Assembly: GCF_014333445.1 (NCBI RefSeq)
Contig: NZ_JACRYU010000016.1
Location: 62,001-126,000 of the forward strand
Source: Terrisporobacter mayombei
Lineage (GTDB): Bacteria > Bacillota > Clostridia > Peptostreptococcales > Peptostreptococcaceae
Direction: 5' to 3'
DNA: 64,000 nt
Part shown: positions 44,309-52,979 of the stretch, piece after piece
How the letters are laid out: each line of letters opens with the position of its first letter
Numbering within the stretch: the first letter of the stretch is position 1
Notes under the pieces: generated by a model
Database searches by the model: none
Seen by the model: the letters and a program-made list of their open reading frames with translations, nothing else
What the model was told of the DNA's origin: nothing
Translations under genes and position numbers: made by a program

Positions 44309-46138
44309 ATGTCTAAAGTAATAGGAATAGATTTAGGAACTACAAACTCATGTGTTGCTGTTTTAGAAAATGGTGAACCACAAATAATAGCAAATAATGA
44401 AGGTATGAGAACTACTCCATCAGTAGTTGCTTTTACTAAAAATGGAGAAAGATTAGTTGGGGAACCTGCTAAAAGACAAGCTGTAACTAACGCAGATAAT
44501 ACAGTAATATCTATAAAAACTCACATGGGAACAGACTATAAAGTTAATATAGAAGGAAAAGGATACACTCCACAAGAAATATCAGCTATAATACTTCAAA
44601 AATTAAAAGCTGATGCTGAAAGTTATTTAGGTCAACCAGTTAAAGAAGCTGTTATAACAGTTCCAGCTTACTTTACAGATGCTCAAAGACAAGCTACTAA
44701 AGATGCTGGTAGAATAGCTGGTTTAGAAGTTAAAAGAATAATAAATGAACCAACTGCTGCAGCTTTAGCTTATGGTATGGATAAATTAGACCAAGATAAA
44801 AAAATATTAGTATTTGACTTAGGTGGAGGTACTTTCGACGTATCTATACTTGAAATAGGAGACGGAACTTTCGAAGTTTTAGCTACTGCTGGTAATAACA
44901 GATTAGGTGGAGATGACTTTGATAAAGTTATAATAGATTATTTAGCTGAAGAATTCAAAAAAGCTGAAGGTGTTGATTTAAGAAGTGACAACATGGCTCT
45001 TCAAAGATTAAAAGAAGCTGCTGAAAAAGCTAAAAAAGAATTATCTTCAACAATGAGTACAAATATAAACTTACCATTTATAACAGCTACTGCAAGTGGA
45101 CCAAAACACTTAAACATAGATTTATCAAGAGCTAAATTTGATGAATTAACTGCTTCATTAGTTGAAAAAACTATGGAACCAACTAAGAGAGCTTTATCTG
45201 ATGCTGGTCTTTCAGTATCTGAAATAGATGATGTATTACTAGTAGGTGGATCTACAAGAATACCAGCTGTTCAAGAAGCTGTTAAGAAATTCATAGGAAA
45301 AGAACCTCACAAAGGAATAAACCCAGATGAATGTGTTGCTGCTGGTGCTGCTATACAAGCTGGTGTTTTAACTGGTGAAGTTAATGACTTATTATTATTA
45401 GATGTTACTCCATTATCATTAGGTATAGAAACTATGGGTAACGTAATGACTAAAATAATAGAAAGAAATACAACTATACCAACTAAAAAATCTCAAGTAT
45501 TCTCAACTGCTGCAGATAACCAAACTGCTGTTGATATACATGTTCTTCAAGGTGAAAGATCTATGGCATTCGATAATACTACTTTAGGTAGATTCCAATT
45601 ATCAGAAATACCACCAGCTCCAAGAGGAATACCTCAAATAGAAGTTACTTTCGATATAGATGCCAATGGTATAGTTCATGTTACTGCTAAAGATTTAGGA
45701 ACGGGAAAAGAACAAAAAGTTACTATAACTTCAGGAACTAACTTAAGTGAAGAAGAGATAGAAAGAAAAGTTAAAGAAGCTGAGATGAATGCTGAAGCTG
45801 ATAAAGCTAAAAAAGATAAAATAGAAGCTGTTAACCAAGCTGATTCAACTATATATCAAACAGAAAAAACTTTAAATGAACTTGGAGAACAAGTAAGCGC
45901 TGATGATAAATCTGCAATAGAAGCAGCTATAGCATCATTAAAAGAAGTAAAAGATAAAGAATCTGCTACTGCTGAAGAAATAAAAGCTGCTATAGATGAA
46001 GTAATGAACAAATTCCACAAAGTTTCTGAGCAAATGTATCAACAAGCTCAAGCTGCACAGCAAGCTCAAGGTGGAGAACAAGCAGGACAAAATCAATCAA
46101 ATGATGATGTTGTAGATGCTGACTACACAGAATTATAA
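44309..46138 (+). CDS. dnaK: Chaperone protein DnaK (Hsp70)
   Basis: The 609-aa product carries the Hsp70 signatures [29 protein letters not shown] and [16 protein letters not shown], the linker [17 protein letters not shown] and a substrate-binding domain, with a Gln/Ala-rich tail ending [10 protein letters not shown]. The loss of the longer ATPase insert is typical of Gram-positive DnaK. Codon use is strongly biased, as expected for an abundant protein. TTAAGGAGGAT precedes ATG 44309. Confidence 0.99.
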   Translation: MSKVIGIDLGTTNSCVAVLENGEPQIIANNEGMRTTPSVVAFTKNGERLVGEPAKRQAVTNADNTVISIKTHMGTDYKVNIEGKGYTPQEISAIILQKLKADAESYLGQPVKEAVITVPAYFTDAQRQATKDAGRIAGLEVKRIINEPTAAALAYGMDKLDQDKKILVFDLGGGTFDVSILEIGDGTFEVLATAGNNRLGGDDFDKVIIDYLAEEFKKAEGVDLRSDNMALQRLKEAAEKAKKELSSTMSTNINLPFITATASGPKHLNIDLSRAKFDELTASLVEKTMEPTKRALSDAGLSVSEIDDVLLVGGSTRIPAVQEAVKKFIGKEPHKGINPDECVAAGAAIQAGVLTGEVNDLLLLDVTPLSLGIETMGNVMTKIIERNTTIPTKKSQVFSTAADNQTAVDIHVLQGERSMAFDNTTLGRFQLSEIPPAPRGIPQIEVTFDIDANGIVHVTAKDLGTGKEQKVTITSGTNLSEEEIERKVKEAEMNAEADKAKKDKIEAVNQADSTIYQTEKTLNELGEQVSADDKSAIEAAIASLKEVKDKESATAEEIKAAIDEVMNKFHKVSEQMYQQAQAAQQAQGGEQAGQNQSNDDVVDADYTEL

Positions 46139-46210
46139 GAGTGATAAGTTGCAATTCAATAGTAATTGTGTATAATAAATTAAAGGATATTAATCTGTTT
46201 TAAAACAATT

Positions 46211-46251
46211 AATAATAGCTTGTAGTTTAATATTCTACAAGCTATTATTTT
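46211..46251 (+). terminator. Strong intercistronic hairpin between dnaK and dnaJ
   Basis: Arms AATAATAGCTTGTAG (46211-46225) and CTACAAGCTATTATT (46235-46249) pair perfectly over 15 bp. Only four T follow (46248-46251), so it may attenuate rather than fully stop transcription into dnaJ. Confidence 0.7.
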
Positions 46252-46275
46252 GTAAAATAAAGGTGGTGACAAAAC

Positions 46276-47436
46276 TTGGGAACTAAAAGAGACTACTATG
46301 ATGTCTTAGGTGTAAGTAAAACAGCAGAGGCACAAGAAATAAAAAAGGCTTATAGAAAATTAGCTATGAAATATCACCCAGACAAAAATCCTGGTGATAA
46401 AGAAGCTGAAGAAAAATTTAAAGAAATAAATGAAGCATATGAAGTATTATCAGATGAAACTAAAAGAAGAAATTACGATCAATTTGGTCATGAAGGTGTA
46501 AATGGTCAAGGATTTGGTGGTCAAGGTTTCGGAGGCCAAGGATTTGGTGGATTCGATGATATATTCGGAGATATATTTGGAGATATGTTCGGTGGAGGAT
46601 TCGGCGGTGGTCGTCCAAGAAGAAGAGGACCAGAACGTGGAGCTGACATAAGACAAAGTGTAACTATATCTTTTGAAGAAGCTGCTTTTGGTAAAAAAGT
46701 TCAAGTTAAAGTAAATAGAAGCGAAGAATGCAATGAATGTCATGGAAGTGGTGCAAAACCAGGAACTTCTAAAAAAACTTGTCCAACATGTAATGGTAGT
46801 GGTCAAGTCCAATCTGTACAAAGAACTCCTTTTGGTAATATAGCAAGTACTAGAACTTGTTCTACATGTAACGGTGAAGGAGAAGTTATAGATTCTCCAT
46901 GTTCAAAATGTCATGGACAAGGTAGTGTAAGAAAAACTAAGACTATTGAGGTTGATATACCAGCAGGTATAGATGAAGGTCAAATGATTAAACTTTCTGG
47001 TCAAGGTGAACTTGGAACTAGAGGTGGACCAAGAGGCGATTTATATATAGTTGTTAATGTTAAAAAACATGCACTATTTACTAGAGAAGGATATGATGTT
47101 TATTTAGAAATGCCTATAACATTTGCTCAAGCTGCGCTAGGTGACAAAATAAAAGTACCAACATTAGATGGGCAAGTTGAGTATACAATTCCAGAAGGGA
47201 CTCAAACTGGAACAGTATTTAGATTGAAATCTAAAGGTATACCTAAGCTAAGATCAAATGTTAGAGGAGATCAATATGTTAAGGTAACAGTTGAAATACC
47301 TAAAAAATTAAACGAAAAACAAAAAGAATTAATAAGAGAATTTGCTAAAGAGTGCGGAGAAGAGGTGCACGAAAGGCAAAAAACTTTAAGTGATAAAGTA
47401 GATAGTTTTTTCAAGAATCTTAAGAAAAATAAATAA
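46276..47436 (+). CDS. dnaJ: Chaperone protein DnaJ
   Basis: The 386-aa product has the J domain with HPD ([15 protein letters not shown]), a Gly/Phe region of repeated GGQGF units, four CxxCxGxG zinc repeats (first [12 protein letters not shown], last [10 protein letters not shown]) and the C-terminal peptide-binding domain. DnaJ delivers clients to DnaK and stimulates its ATPase. The start is TTG 46276 after AAAGGTGGTGAC. A hairpin before it probably lowers its dose relative to dnaK. Confidence 0.98.
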   Translation: MGTKRDYYDVLGVSKTAEAQEIKKAYRKLAMKYHPDKNPGDKEAEEKFKEINEAYEVLSDETKRRNYDQFGHEGVNGQGFGGQGFGGQGFGGFDDIFGDIFGDMFGGGFGGGRPRRRGPERGADIRQSVTISFEEAAFGKKVQVKVNRSEECNECHGSGAKPGTSKKTCPTCNGSGQVQSVQRTPFGNIASTRTCSTCNGEGEVIDSPCSKCHGQGSVRKTKTIEVDIPAGIDEGQMIKLSGQGELGTRGGPRGDLYIVVNVKKHALFTREGYDVYLEMPITFAQAALGDKIKVPTLDGQVEYTIPEGTQTGTVFRLKSKGIPKLRSNVRGDQYVKVTVEIPKKLNEKQKELIREFAKECGEEVHERQKTLSDKVDSFFKNLKKNK

Positions 47437-47463
47437 GAAAAGATTTAATTTTAAAGATAAATT

Positions 47464-47503
47464 AAAATCCTTCCAATATGAAAAAAATTGGAGGGATTTT
47501 TTG
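47464..47503 (+). terminator. Terminator after dnaJ
   Basis: Arms AAAATCCTTCCAAT and ATTGGAGGGATTTT (one G-U pair) are followed by T. Confidence 0.88.
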
Positions 47504-47535
47504 TGATTATGCTTCTTATTATGTATAAAACAATA

Positions 47536-47563
47536 TTATAAAAGAGAATAATTATGATATAAT
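47536..47563 (+). promoter_or_regulatory. Candidate promoter of prmA-rsmE-mtaB
   Basis: The extended -10 TGATATAAT (box 47558-47563) has TTATAA (47536-47541) 16 nt upstream. Confidence 0.5.
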
Positions 47564-47607
47564 AGGATTCATGAAAAATAGTATAAAGATTGAAAGAAGG
47601 TTTACAT

Positions 47608-48549
47608 ATGAATTGGATAGAAGTAACAATTAAAACAACTACAGAAGCTGTAGAAGCCATAACAAATATACTAGATAATGAAAGAACGGGTGGCGTTATA
47701 ATAGAAGATCCTAAAGATTTCTTGTTCCAAAAGAAAAATGAACTTGATTGGGATTATGTTGAAGAAGAAGTGTTCAATAAAAGTGGTCAAGAAGGTGTTT
47801 TAATAAAAACATACATTTCAGAAGAAAGAAATGTAATGGAAGTAATTGGAAATATAAAACAAAAAGTTTTAGGATTAAAAGAGTTCGGTATAGATATAGG
47901 TGAGGGTAGTGTGTCTTTAGGTCAAGTTAAAGAGGAAGACTGGGCAAACGAATGGAAAAAATACTATAAACCAACTAAAGTTGGTCAAAAAATAGTAGTA
48001 AAACCTACTTGGGAAGAATACGAAGAGCAAGAAGGAGATTTAATAATAGAATTAGATCCAGGGATGGCCTTCGGAACGGGAACTCATGAAACAACTTCTA
48101 TGTGTATCAGAGAATTAGAAAAATATGTTGATGAAACTAAAAGAGTATTTGATATAGGATGCGGAAGTGGAATACTTGCCATAGCTGCTGCAAAACTTGG
48201 AGCGAAGGAAGTTGTTGCTGGAGATTTAGATGAAGTTGCAGTTAAGGTTTCTAAAGAAAACTGTGAAGAAAATAATGTTTCTGATAAAGTTATTGTTAAA
48301 CATGGTAGCTTATTTGAAGTTGTAGAAGGAAAAGCTGACGTAATAGTGGCAAATATAATAGCAGATATAATAAAAATATTAGCTAAAGATGTAAGTAAAT
48401 TTTTAACAGAAGATGGTGTATTTATATCATCTGGAATAATCCTTGCAAAAATAGATGAAGTTGTAGAAGCTTTAGAACAAAATGGATTTGAAATAGTTGA
48501 GATAATAAAACTTGGTGAATGGTCAGCTATAGTTTCTAAATTAAAGTAG
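47608..48549 (+). CDS. prmA: Ribosomal protein L11 methyltransferase
   Basis: The start is ATG 47608 (313 aa), 9 nt after AGAAGG; the TTG at 47590 is upstream of that site. The N-terminal substrate domain begins NWIEVTIKTTTEAVEAITNIL. The SAM domain has GMAFGTGTHETTSMC, VFDIGCGSGILAIAAAKLGA and VIVANIIADII (an NIxxxP-like motif without the final Pro). PrmA trimethylates L11. rsmE follows 8 nt after the stop, as commonly in Firmicutes. Confidence 0.96.
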   Translation: MNWIEVTIKTTTEAVEAITNILDNERTGGVIIEDPKDFLFQKKNELDWDYVEEEVFNKSGQEGVLIKTYISEERNVMEVIGNIKQKVLGLKEFGIDIGEGSVSLGQVKEEDWANEWKKYYKPTKVGQKIVVKPTWEEYEEQEGDLIIELDPGMAFGTGTHETTSMCIRELEKYVDETKRVFDIGCGSGILAIAAAKLGAKEVVAGDLDEVAVKVSKENCEENNVSDKVIVKHGSLFEVVEGKADVIVANIIADIIKILAKDVSKFLTEDGVFISSGIILAKIDEVVEALEQNGFEIVEIIKLGEWSAIVSKLK

Positions 48550-48557
48550 GTGAAATT

Positions 48558-49310
48558 ATGGATAGATTTTTCACACCTAAAAACAATATAAACTTAGAAC
48601 AAAATACTTGTATTATAGAAGGTGAAGATGTAAAACATATTTCGAAAGTTCTTAGATGTAAAGAAAATGATAAACTTGAAGTATGTGATATGGATAATAA
48701 TGAGTATATTTGTGCAATAAAAGAAATCAACAAAGACAATATAATATTAGACATAATTGAAAAAGTTAATATAAAACGTGAATCAAACTTAAAGGTTAAA
48801 TTATATCAAGGTATGCCAAAAGGAACTAAGATGGAATTAATACTTCAAAAGTTAACAGAAATTGGTGTAGACGAGATTATTTTAGTACAAGCTAAAAGAA
48901 GTGTAACTAAAATTGATAACAAAAAAGAAGATAAAAAAATTGAAAGATGGGAAAGGATCATTTATGAAGCTGCAAAGCAAAGTAAAAGAGGGAAAATGCC
49001 AAAGCTCACTGGTGTGTTATCTTTCAATGAAGCATTAGAAGATATGAAGAATAATGATTTAAATATTTGTCCTTATGAAAATGAAAGAACAGTTTCTATA
49101 AAAGAAGCTATCAGAGGTTTAAATATAAATAGTGTTGGAATTTTTGTTGGACCAGAAGGTGGATTTGAAGAAGAGGAAATAGAAAAAATTCAAAATATAG
49201 ATGGAAAAGTTGTGTCTCTAGGACCTAGAATACTTAGAACAGAAACTGCATCTGTAGTTGCTTCATCAATAGTTTTATATGAACTAAGTGACTTAGGAGG
49301 AAATATATAA
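48558..49310 (+). CDS. rsmE: 16S rRNA (uracil(1498)-N(3))-methyltransferase
   Basis: The 250-aa product has an N-terminal PUA-like domain (MDRFF...GEDVKHISKVLRCKENDKLEVCD) and a SPOUT methyltransferase domain with KLYQGMPKGTKMELILQKLTEIG, the knot motif GIFVGPEGGFEEEEI and VSLGPRILRTETASVVA. It methylates U1498 in the decoding centre. It lies between prmA and mtaB; mtaB starts right after its stop. Confidence 0.97.
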   Translation: MDRFFTPKNNINLEQNTCIIEGEDVKHISKVLRCKENDKLEVCDMDNNEYICAIKEINKDNIILDIIEKVNIKRESNLKVKLYQGMPKGTKMELILQKLTEIGVDEIILVQAKRSVTKIDNKKEDKKIERWERIIYEAAKQSKRGKMPKLTGVLSFNEALEDMKNNDLNICPYENERTVSIKEAIRGLNINSVGIFVGPEGGFEEEEIEKIQNIDGKVVSLGPRILRTETASVVASSIVLYELSDLGGNI

Positions 49311-49311
49311 A

Positions 49312-50622
49312 ATGAAAAAAGTAGCATTTTATACTTTAGGATGTAAAGTAAACCAATATGAAACAGAAGCTATGCTTGAAATGTTTAAGGAAGATGGATA
49401 TGAGCAAGTTGGTAGCGAGGATTATGCAGATGTATATGTTATAAACACTTGTACTGTAACTCATATGAGTGATAGAAAATCACGTCAATATATAAGAAGA
49501 ATGAAAAAGAAAAATCCAGACTCAATAATAGCAGTAGTTGGATGTTATTCTCAAGTTTCTCCGGAAGAAATACTTGAAATAGAAGAAGTAAACCTTGTAA
49601 TGGGAACTAATGAAAGAAGAACTATAGTTGATGAAATTAAAAAATTAGAACAAGCTCAAGGTGAGAAAAAAGCTAGCACTGTAGACGATATAATGAAAGT
49701 AAGAGCTTTTGAAGAAATAGAAATAAGTCAATCAAACGGAAGAACTAGAGCGTTCATGAAAATACAAGATGGATGTGATAGATTCTGTACGTATTGTATA
49801 ATACCTTATGCTAGAGGTGGAAAAGTAAGAAGTAGAGATATGGAAAGTATAGTTAATGAAGCTAAAACTTTAGCTGAAAACGGATATGAGGAAGTTGTAT
49901 TAACAGGTATACATGTTGCTTCTTATGGGAAAGACTTAAGAGAGAACAAAGTAGGTCTTTTAGATGTAATAAAAAGAATAAATGAAATAGATGGAATAAA
50001 AAGAATAAGAACGAGTTCTGTTGAACCTGTTTTATTTACAGATGAATTTGTAGATGAAGTATCAAAAATGGAAAAAGTTATGCCTCACTACCATTTATCA
50101 TTACAAAGTGGATGTGATGATACATTAAAAAGAATGAATAGAAGATATACAACATCAGAATACAAAGAAATAGTAGATAAATTAAGAAGAGAAATACCAG
50201 ATGTAGCTATAACTACAGATGTAATTGTTGGATTCCCTGGTGAAACAGAAGAAGAGTTTGATAAAACCTACAATTATTTAAAAGAGTTAGAATTATCACA
50301 AATGCATATATTTAAGTATTCTCCAAGAAAAGGAACAAAGGCTGCTGATATGGAAAACCAAGTAAATCCTCAATTAAAACATGAAAGAAGTGAAAAACTT
50401 TTAAACTTAAATAAAGAAAACTTTAAAAAATTCGCTTCAAGAATGTTAAATAAAGAATTTGATGTTTTATTTGAGCAATCTATAGGGGATAATAAATATG
50501 AAGGATTAACTCCAAACTATTTAAAAACTATTGTAGAATCTAATGATGATATAGCTGGCAAAATACTAAAAGTTAAAATTACAGAAGTAAAAGATGAATA
50601 TATAGAAGGAATATTAGTATAA
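49312..50622 (+). CDS. mtaB: tRNA (t6A37) C2-methylthiotransferase MtaB
   Basis: The 436-aa product has three domains: N-terminal UPF0004 (YTLGCKVNQYETE, with Cys residues for the auxiliary Fe-S cluster), a radical SAM core (QDGCDRFCTYCIIPYARG) and a C-terminal TRAM domain (EGLTPNYLKTIVES...). The CKVNQYE signature separates MtaB from MiaB and RimO. It makes ms2t6A37 in ANN-decoding tRNAs. It begins 1 nt after the rsmE stop. Confidence 0.96.
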   Translation: MKKVAFYTLGCKVNQYETEAMLEMFKEDGYEQVGSEDYADVYVINTCTVTHMSDRKSRQYIRRMKKKNPDSIIAVVGCYSQVSPEEILEIEEVNLVMGTNERRTIVDEIKKLEQAQGEKKASTVDDIMKVRAFEEIEISQSNGRTRAFMKIQDGCDRFCTYCIIPYARGGKVRSRDMESIVNEAKTLAENGYEEVVLTGIHVASYGKDLRENKVGLLDVIKRINEIDGIKRIRTSSVEPVLFTDEFVDEVSKMEKVMPHYHLSLQSGCDDTLKRMNRRYTTSEYKEIVDKLRREIPDVAITTDVIVGFPGETEEEFDKTYNYLKELELSQMHIFKYSPRKGTKAADMENQVNPQLKHERSEKLLNLNKENFKKFASRMLNKEFDVLFEQSIGDNKYEGLTPNYLKTIVESNDDIAGKILKVKITEVKDEYIEGILV

Positions 50623-50671
50623 GTTGTAGAATTTTAGCAATATAATAGTAATTAGTTAGGAGGTGAAAAAA

Positions 50672-51049
50672 ATGGATTGTTTATTTTGTAAGATAGTAAA
50701 TGGAGAAATACCTTGTACTAAAGTATATGAGGATGATAAGGTTTTAGCTTTTAATGATATAAATCCTGTGGCTCCATATCATATATTAGTTATTCCAAAA
50801 CAACATTTTGATAGTATAGCAGATGTTAGTGATAAAGATATGGAAATAGTTGCACATATTCACTCGGTTATAAATAAAATAGCTATAGAGAAAGGATTCA
50901 GCGATGCTGGATTTAGAATTATAAATAACTGTAGAGAAGATGGAGGACAAGAGGTTAAACACATTCACTACCATGTTTTGGCTGGGAAAAAATTACCTCT
51001 TTATGAAGCTGAAAAAAATAAGTTATTTACAAATATTTTAGAATTATAA
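50672..51049 (+). CDS. HIT family protein
   Basis: The start is ATG 50672 (125 aa), behind AGGAGGTGA; the in-frame GTG at 50663 is part of that site. The product begins DCLFCKIVNGEIPCTKVYED, with the paired Cys of HIT/PKCI hydrolases. It has the histidine triad HIHYHVL preceded by GGQEVKH. Such enzymes hydrolyse nucleoside phosphoramidates such as AMP-lysine. The triad is intact. It follows mtaB by 49 nt and precedes the rpsU promoter. Confidence 0.95.
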   Translation: MDCLFCKIVNGEIPCTKVYEDDKVLAFNDINPVAPYHILVIPKQHFDSIADVSDKDMEIVAHIHSVINKIAIEKGFSDAGFRIINNCREDGGQEVKHIHYHVLAGKKLPLYEAEKNKLFTNILEL

Positions 51050-51061
51050 ATAATTAAATAC

Positions 51062-51180
51062 TTGATAAAAGTATAATTTTAGTTTATAATAAACAAAGTG
51101 TGAGGTTGTAATGCAGTGATGCAGATATAATCAAATTACAGTCCCAGCATAATTCGCGCAATCGGAGGGAGGGAAAAAGA
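51062..51180 (+). promoter_or_regulatory. rpsU promoter and possible structured leader
   Basis: TTGATA (51062-51067) and TATAAT (51085-51090) are 17 nt apart. The ~84-nt UTR that follows has complementary TTGTAAT (near 51106) and ATTACAG (near 51136) segments enclosing a repeat of TGCAG. It is unusually GC-containing, with CCCAGC and CGCGCAATCGGAGGGAGGG at the ribosome binding site. It might be an S21 autoregulatory leader. Confidence 0.6.
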
Positions 51181-51360
51181 ATGTCAGAAGTTAGAGTAAG
51201 AGAAAATGAATCATTAGACAGTGCTTTAAGAAGATTTAAACGTCAATGTGCAATGTCTGGCATAATGTCAGAAGTTAGAAAAAGAGAGCACTATGATAAA
51301 CCAAGTGTAAAACGTAAGAAAAAAGCTGAAGCAGCTAGAAGAAAAAACGCTAAAAGATAG
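51181..51360 (+). CDS. rpsU: 30S ribosomal protein S21
   Basis: The 59-aa product, [20 protein letters not shown], then [21 protein letters not shown], is S21, the last-assembled small-subunit protein next to the anti-Shine-Dalgarno helix. It is translated from a strong GGAGGGAGGG site, 10 nt or less before ATG 51181. yqeY follows 26 nt downstream, an order conserved in Firmicutes. Confidence 0.98.
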   Translation: MSEVRVRENESLDSALRRFKRQCAMSGIMSEVRKREHYDKPSVKRKKKAEAARRKNAKR

Positions 51361-51386
51361 TAAATAGAAGTAAAGAGGTGAGGGGA

Positions 51387-51830
51387 ATGTCCCTTAAACA
51401 AAAGTTACAAGAAGATCTAAAGTCTTCTATGAAAAACAAGGAAACTATTAAAAAGTCTGTTATAACTCTAATAAGATCTTCTATTAAACAATATGAAGTT
51501 GATAATAGAGTTGAATTAGGAGACGCGGAAATAGTGGATCTTATTGCAAAGCAATTAAAACAAACTAGAGATTCTCGTGAAGAGTTTAAAAAAGCTGGAA
51601 GAGAAGATTTAGTTAGTAAAGCAGAAGCAGAGATAGAAGTTTTAAAAGAGTACCTACCTCAACAATTAAGCGAAGAAGAATTAAATGAAATTGTAATTTC
51701 TACTATATCTGAAGTAGGAGCTACTTCTATGAAGGATATGAAAAAAATTATGACATCAATAATGCCTAAAGTAAAAGGCAGAGCTGATGGAAAACTAATA
51801 AATGAGTTAGTAAAGAAAAATTTACAATAG
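51387..51830 (+). CDS. yqeY: GatB/YqeY domain-containing protein
   Basis: The start is ATG 51387 (147 aa), behind AAAGAGGTGAGGGG; the in-frame GTG at 51378 is within that site. The product has the YqeY pattern: LKQKLQEDLKSSMKNKETIKKSVITLIRS at the N-terminus, KQTRDSREEFKKAGREDLV, and MKDMKKIMTSIMPKVKGRADGKL at the end. It resembles the tail domain of the GatB amidotransferase subunit, which binds tRNA. Its own role is unproven. It is followed by a terminator. Confidence 0.95.
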   Translation: MSLKQKLQEDLKSSMKNKETIKKSVITLIRSSIKQYEVDNRVELGDAEIVDLIAKQLKQTRDSREEFKKAGREDLVSKAEAEIEVLKEYLPQQLSEEELNEIVISTISEVGATSMKDMKKIMTSIMPKVKGRADGKLINELVKKNLQ

Positions 51831-51832
51831 AT

Positions 51833-51865
51833 AAAAACCTAGAGAGTAATCTCTAGGTTTTTTTA
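51833..51865 (+). terminator. Terminator after rpsU-yqeY
   Basis: Arms AAAAACCTAGAGA and TCTCTAGGTTTTT pair perfectly around GTAA, followed by T. Confidence 0.92.
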
Positions 51866-51960
51866 TGTTTCTATAGAAAAATAATCATAAACATCAGGGC
51901 TTGAACATACTTATTAAGTAGAAATACATATGAAATAATAAGGGAAAGTGAGGGAAGAAA

Positions 51961-52458
51961 TTGATTATATCCGTCAAAGAAGTCAAAAAGTTTGTTTATT
52001 GTGTGTTGATCCCCCTACTTATAGGTTATTTAAGTAATTTAGTATCTAAAGTGATATGTGGGGTAGACATGGTTACATATTATCATGAACTTATTAAGCC
52101 AGGTTTTGCACCTCCAGGAATCGTATTTCCCATAGCATGGACCATATTATACATCTTAATGGGGACATCATCATATATAATAATTTCACATAATAAAAAT
52201 GAAATAAAAGTTAAGGATGCGATGTTTTATTATTGGTTGCAATTAGCGTTGAATTTTATATGGCCTATTTTATTTTTTGCTTTTCAATTAAGATTAACAG
52301 CATTGGTAGATATAGCGTTGCTTATAATCCTTGTATCAGTAATGATATACAAGTTCTATAAAATCAAACCTTCAGCAGGGTTCATAAATATACCATATAT
52401 AATATGGCTAATATATGCATTTATACTTAATTATTTTATATGGTTTATAAATAAATAA
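51961..52458 (+). CDS. tspO: TspO/MBR family protein
   Basis: The 165-aa product is a five-helix membrane protein with TspO motifs: WTILYILMGTSSYII, FYYWLQLALNFIWPILFFAFQLR and YIIWLIYAFILNYFIWFIN. TspO binds porphyrins and related ligands and may degrade or move them. The likely start is TTG 51961 after GAGGGAAG. It is a single-gene unit in a conserved neighbourhood where it is not usual, so it may have been inserted. The function here is unknown. Confidence 0.92.
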   Translation: MIISVKEVKKFVYCVLIPLLIGYLSNLVSKVICGVDMVTYYHELIKPGFAPPGIVFPIAWTILYILMGTSSYIIISHNKNEIKVKDAMFYYWLQLALNFIWPILFFAFQLRLTALVDIALLIILVSVMIYKFYKIKPSAGFINIPYIIWLIYAFILNYFIWFINK

Positions 52459-52486
52459 GTTTATATAATAAAATAAAAAATTCGCT

Positions 52487-52602
52487 TCGCCTGAGTGATG
52501 TTTTGGGGAGAAATATTTTATGTCGCCAACGATTTCGTCCGTTGCTCAAGTTATTAAGTTGGAATTTATAATTTATCTACAAACTAGATAAATTATAAAT
52601 TC
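52487..52602. repeat. Compositionally odd intergenic element with an 18-bp perfect inverted repeat
   Basis: Between tspO and yqfC lies a segment richer in CG dinucleotides than its surroundings (TTCGCTTCGCCTGAG near 52484, CGCCAACGATTTCGTCCGTTGC near 52525). It can fold locally (CAACG/CGTTG; GAGTGATG/CGTTGCTC with wobbles). It ends in a perfect 18-bp inverted repeat, 52562-52579 with 52585-52602, loop CAAAC. No ORF with a ribosome binding site is present. It may be a small RNA, a MITE-like element or a dispersed repeat. Confidence 0.55.
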
Positions 52603-52646
52603 TATACAAAAAACAACTGAGAGTATTCTCGGTTTTTTTTGTATAG
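52602..52646 (+). terminator. Terminator within an extended inverted repeat
   Basis: A GAGA/TCTC core is extended by G-U and A-T pairs and followed by eight T (52633-52640). CTATAC (52602-52607) and GTATAG (52641-52646) extend the symmetry to both ends. It may end tspO or an RNA from the element to its left. Confidence 0.7.
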
Positions 52647-52734
52647 AGAGCTTTATTAAATAATAGAAAATAAAAATATAATGAAACATTATAGTATATA
52701 GTTAATAAAATATACAGAAGGGGGAGATGAGAAG

Positions 52735-52968
52735 ATGGAGATTTCACCGGATTTAAAAGTAACAGAGCCAACTGTTACAATGATTAGTAATACATTTGTA
52801 AGAATTGAGAATTATTTATCTATTGTAACTTATGATACTAATTTAATTAAAATAAAAACAAAAATAAAGACGGTTAAGATAGTAGGTGACGGATTACTAT
52901 TAAAATATATTGAGGAAAATGAAATTGGAATAAAAGGACTTATATACTCCTTGGAGTATATAGATTAG
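52735..52968 (+). CDS. yqfC: Sporulation protein YqfC (YabP/YqfC family)
   Basis: The 77-aa product is a YabP-fold protein: VTMISNTFVRIENYLSIVTYDTNLIKIKTKIKTVKIVGDGLLLKYIEENEIGIKGLIYSLEYI spans most of it and is shown here only by its key parts, such as VRIENY, IKIKT and IKGLI. In Bacillus it is under sigma-E and needed with YqfD for normal sporulation. AGGGGGAGATGAG precedes ATG 52735. yqfD follows 11 nt downstream. Confidence 0.9.
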   Translation: MEISPDLKVTEPTVTMISNTFVRIENYLSIVTYDTNLIKIKTKIKTVKIVGDGLLLKYIEENEIGIKGLIYSLEYID

Positions 52969-52979
52969 GAGGAAATATT

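Noticed and set aside
46500-46620. [10 protein letters not shown] tandem repeat as a DNA repeat element
   Set aside because: It is the coding Gly/Phe region of DnaJ.
52602-52646. CTATAC...GTATAG as transposon terminal repeats
   Set aside because: The arms simply extend a terminator stem; no transposase, no target duplication and the ends are only 45 bp apart.
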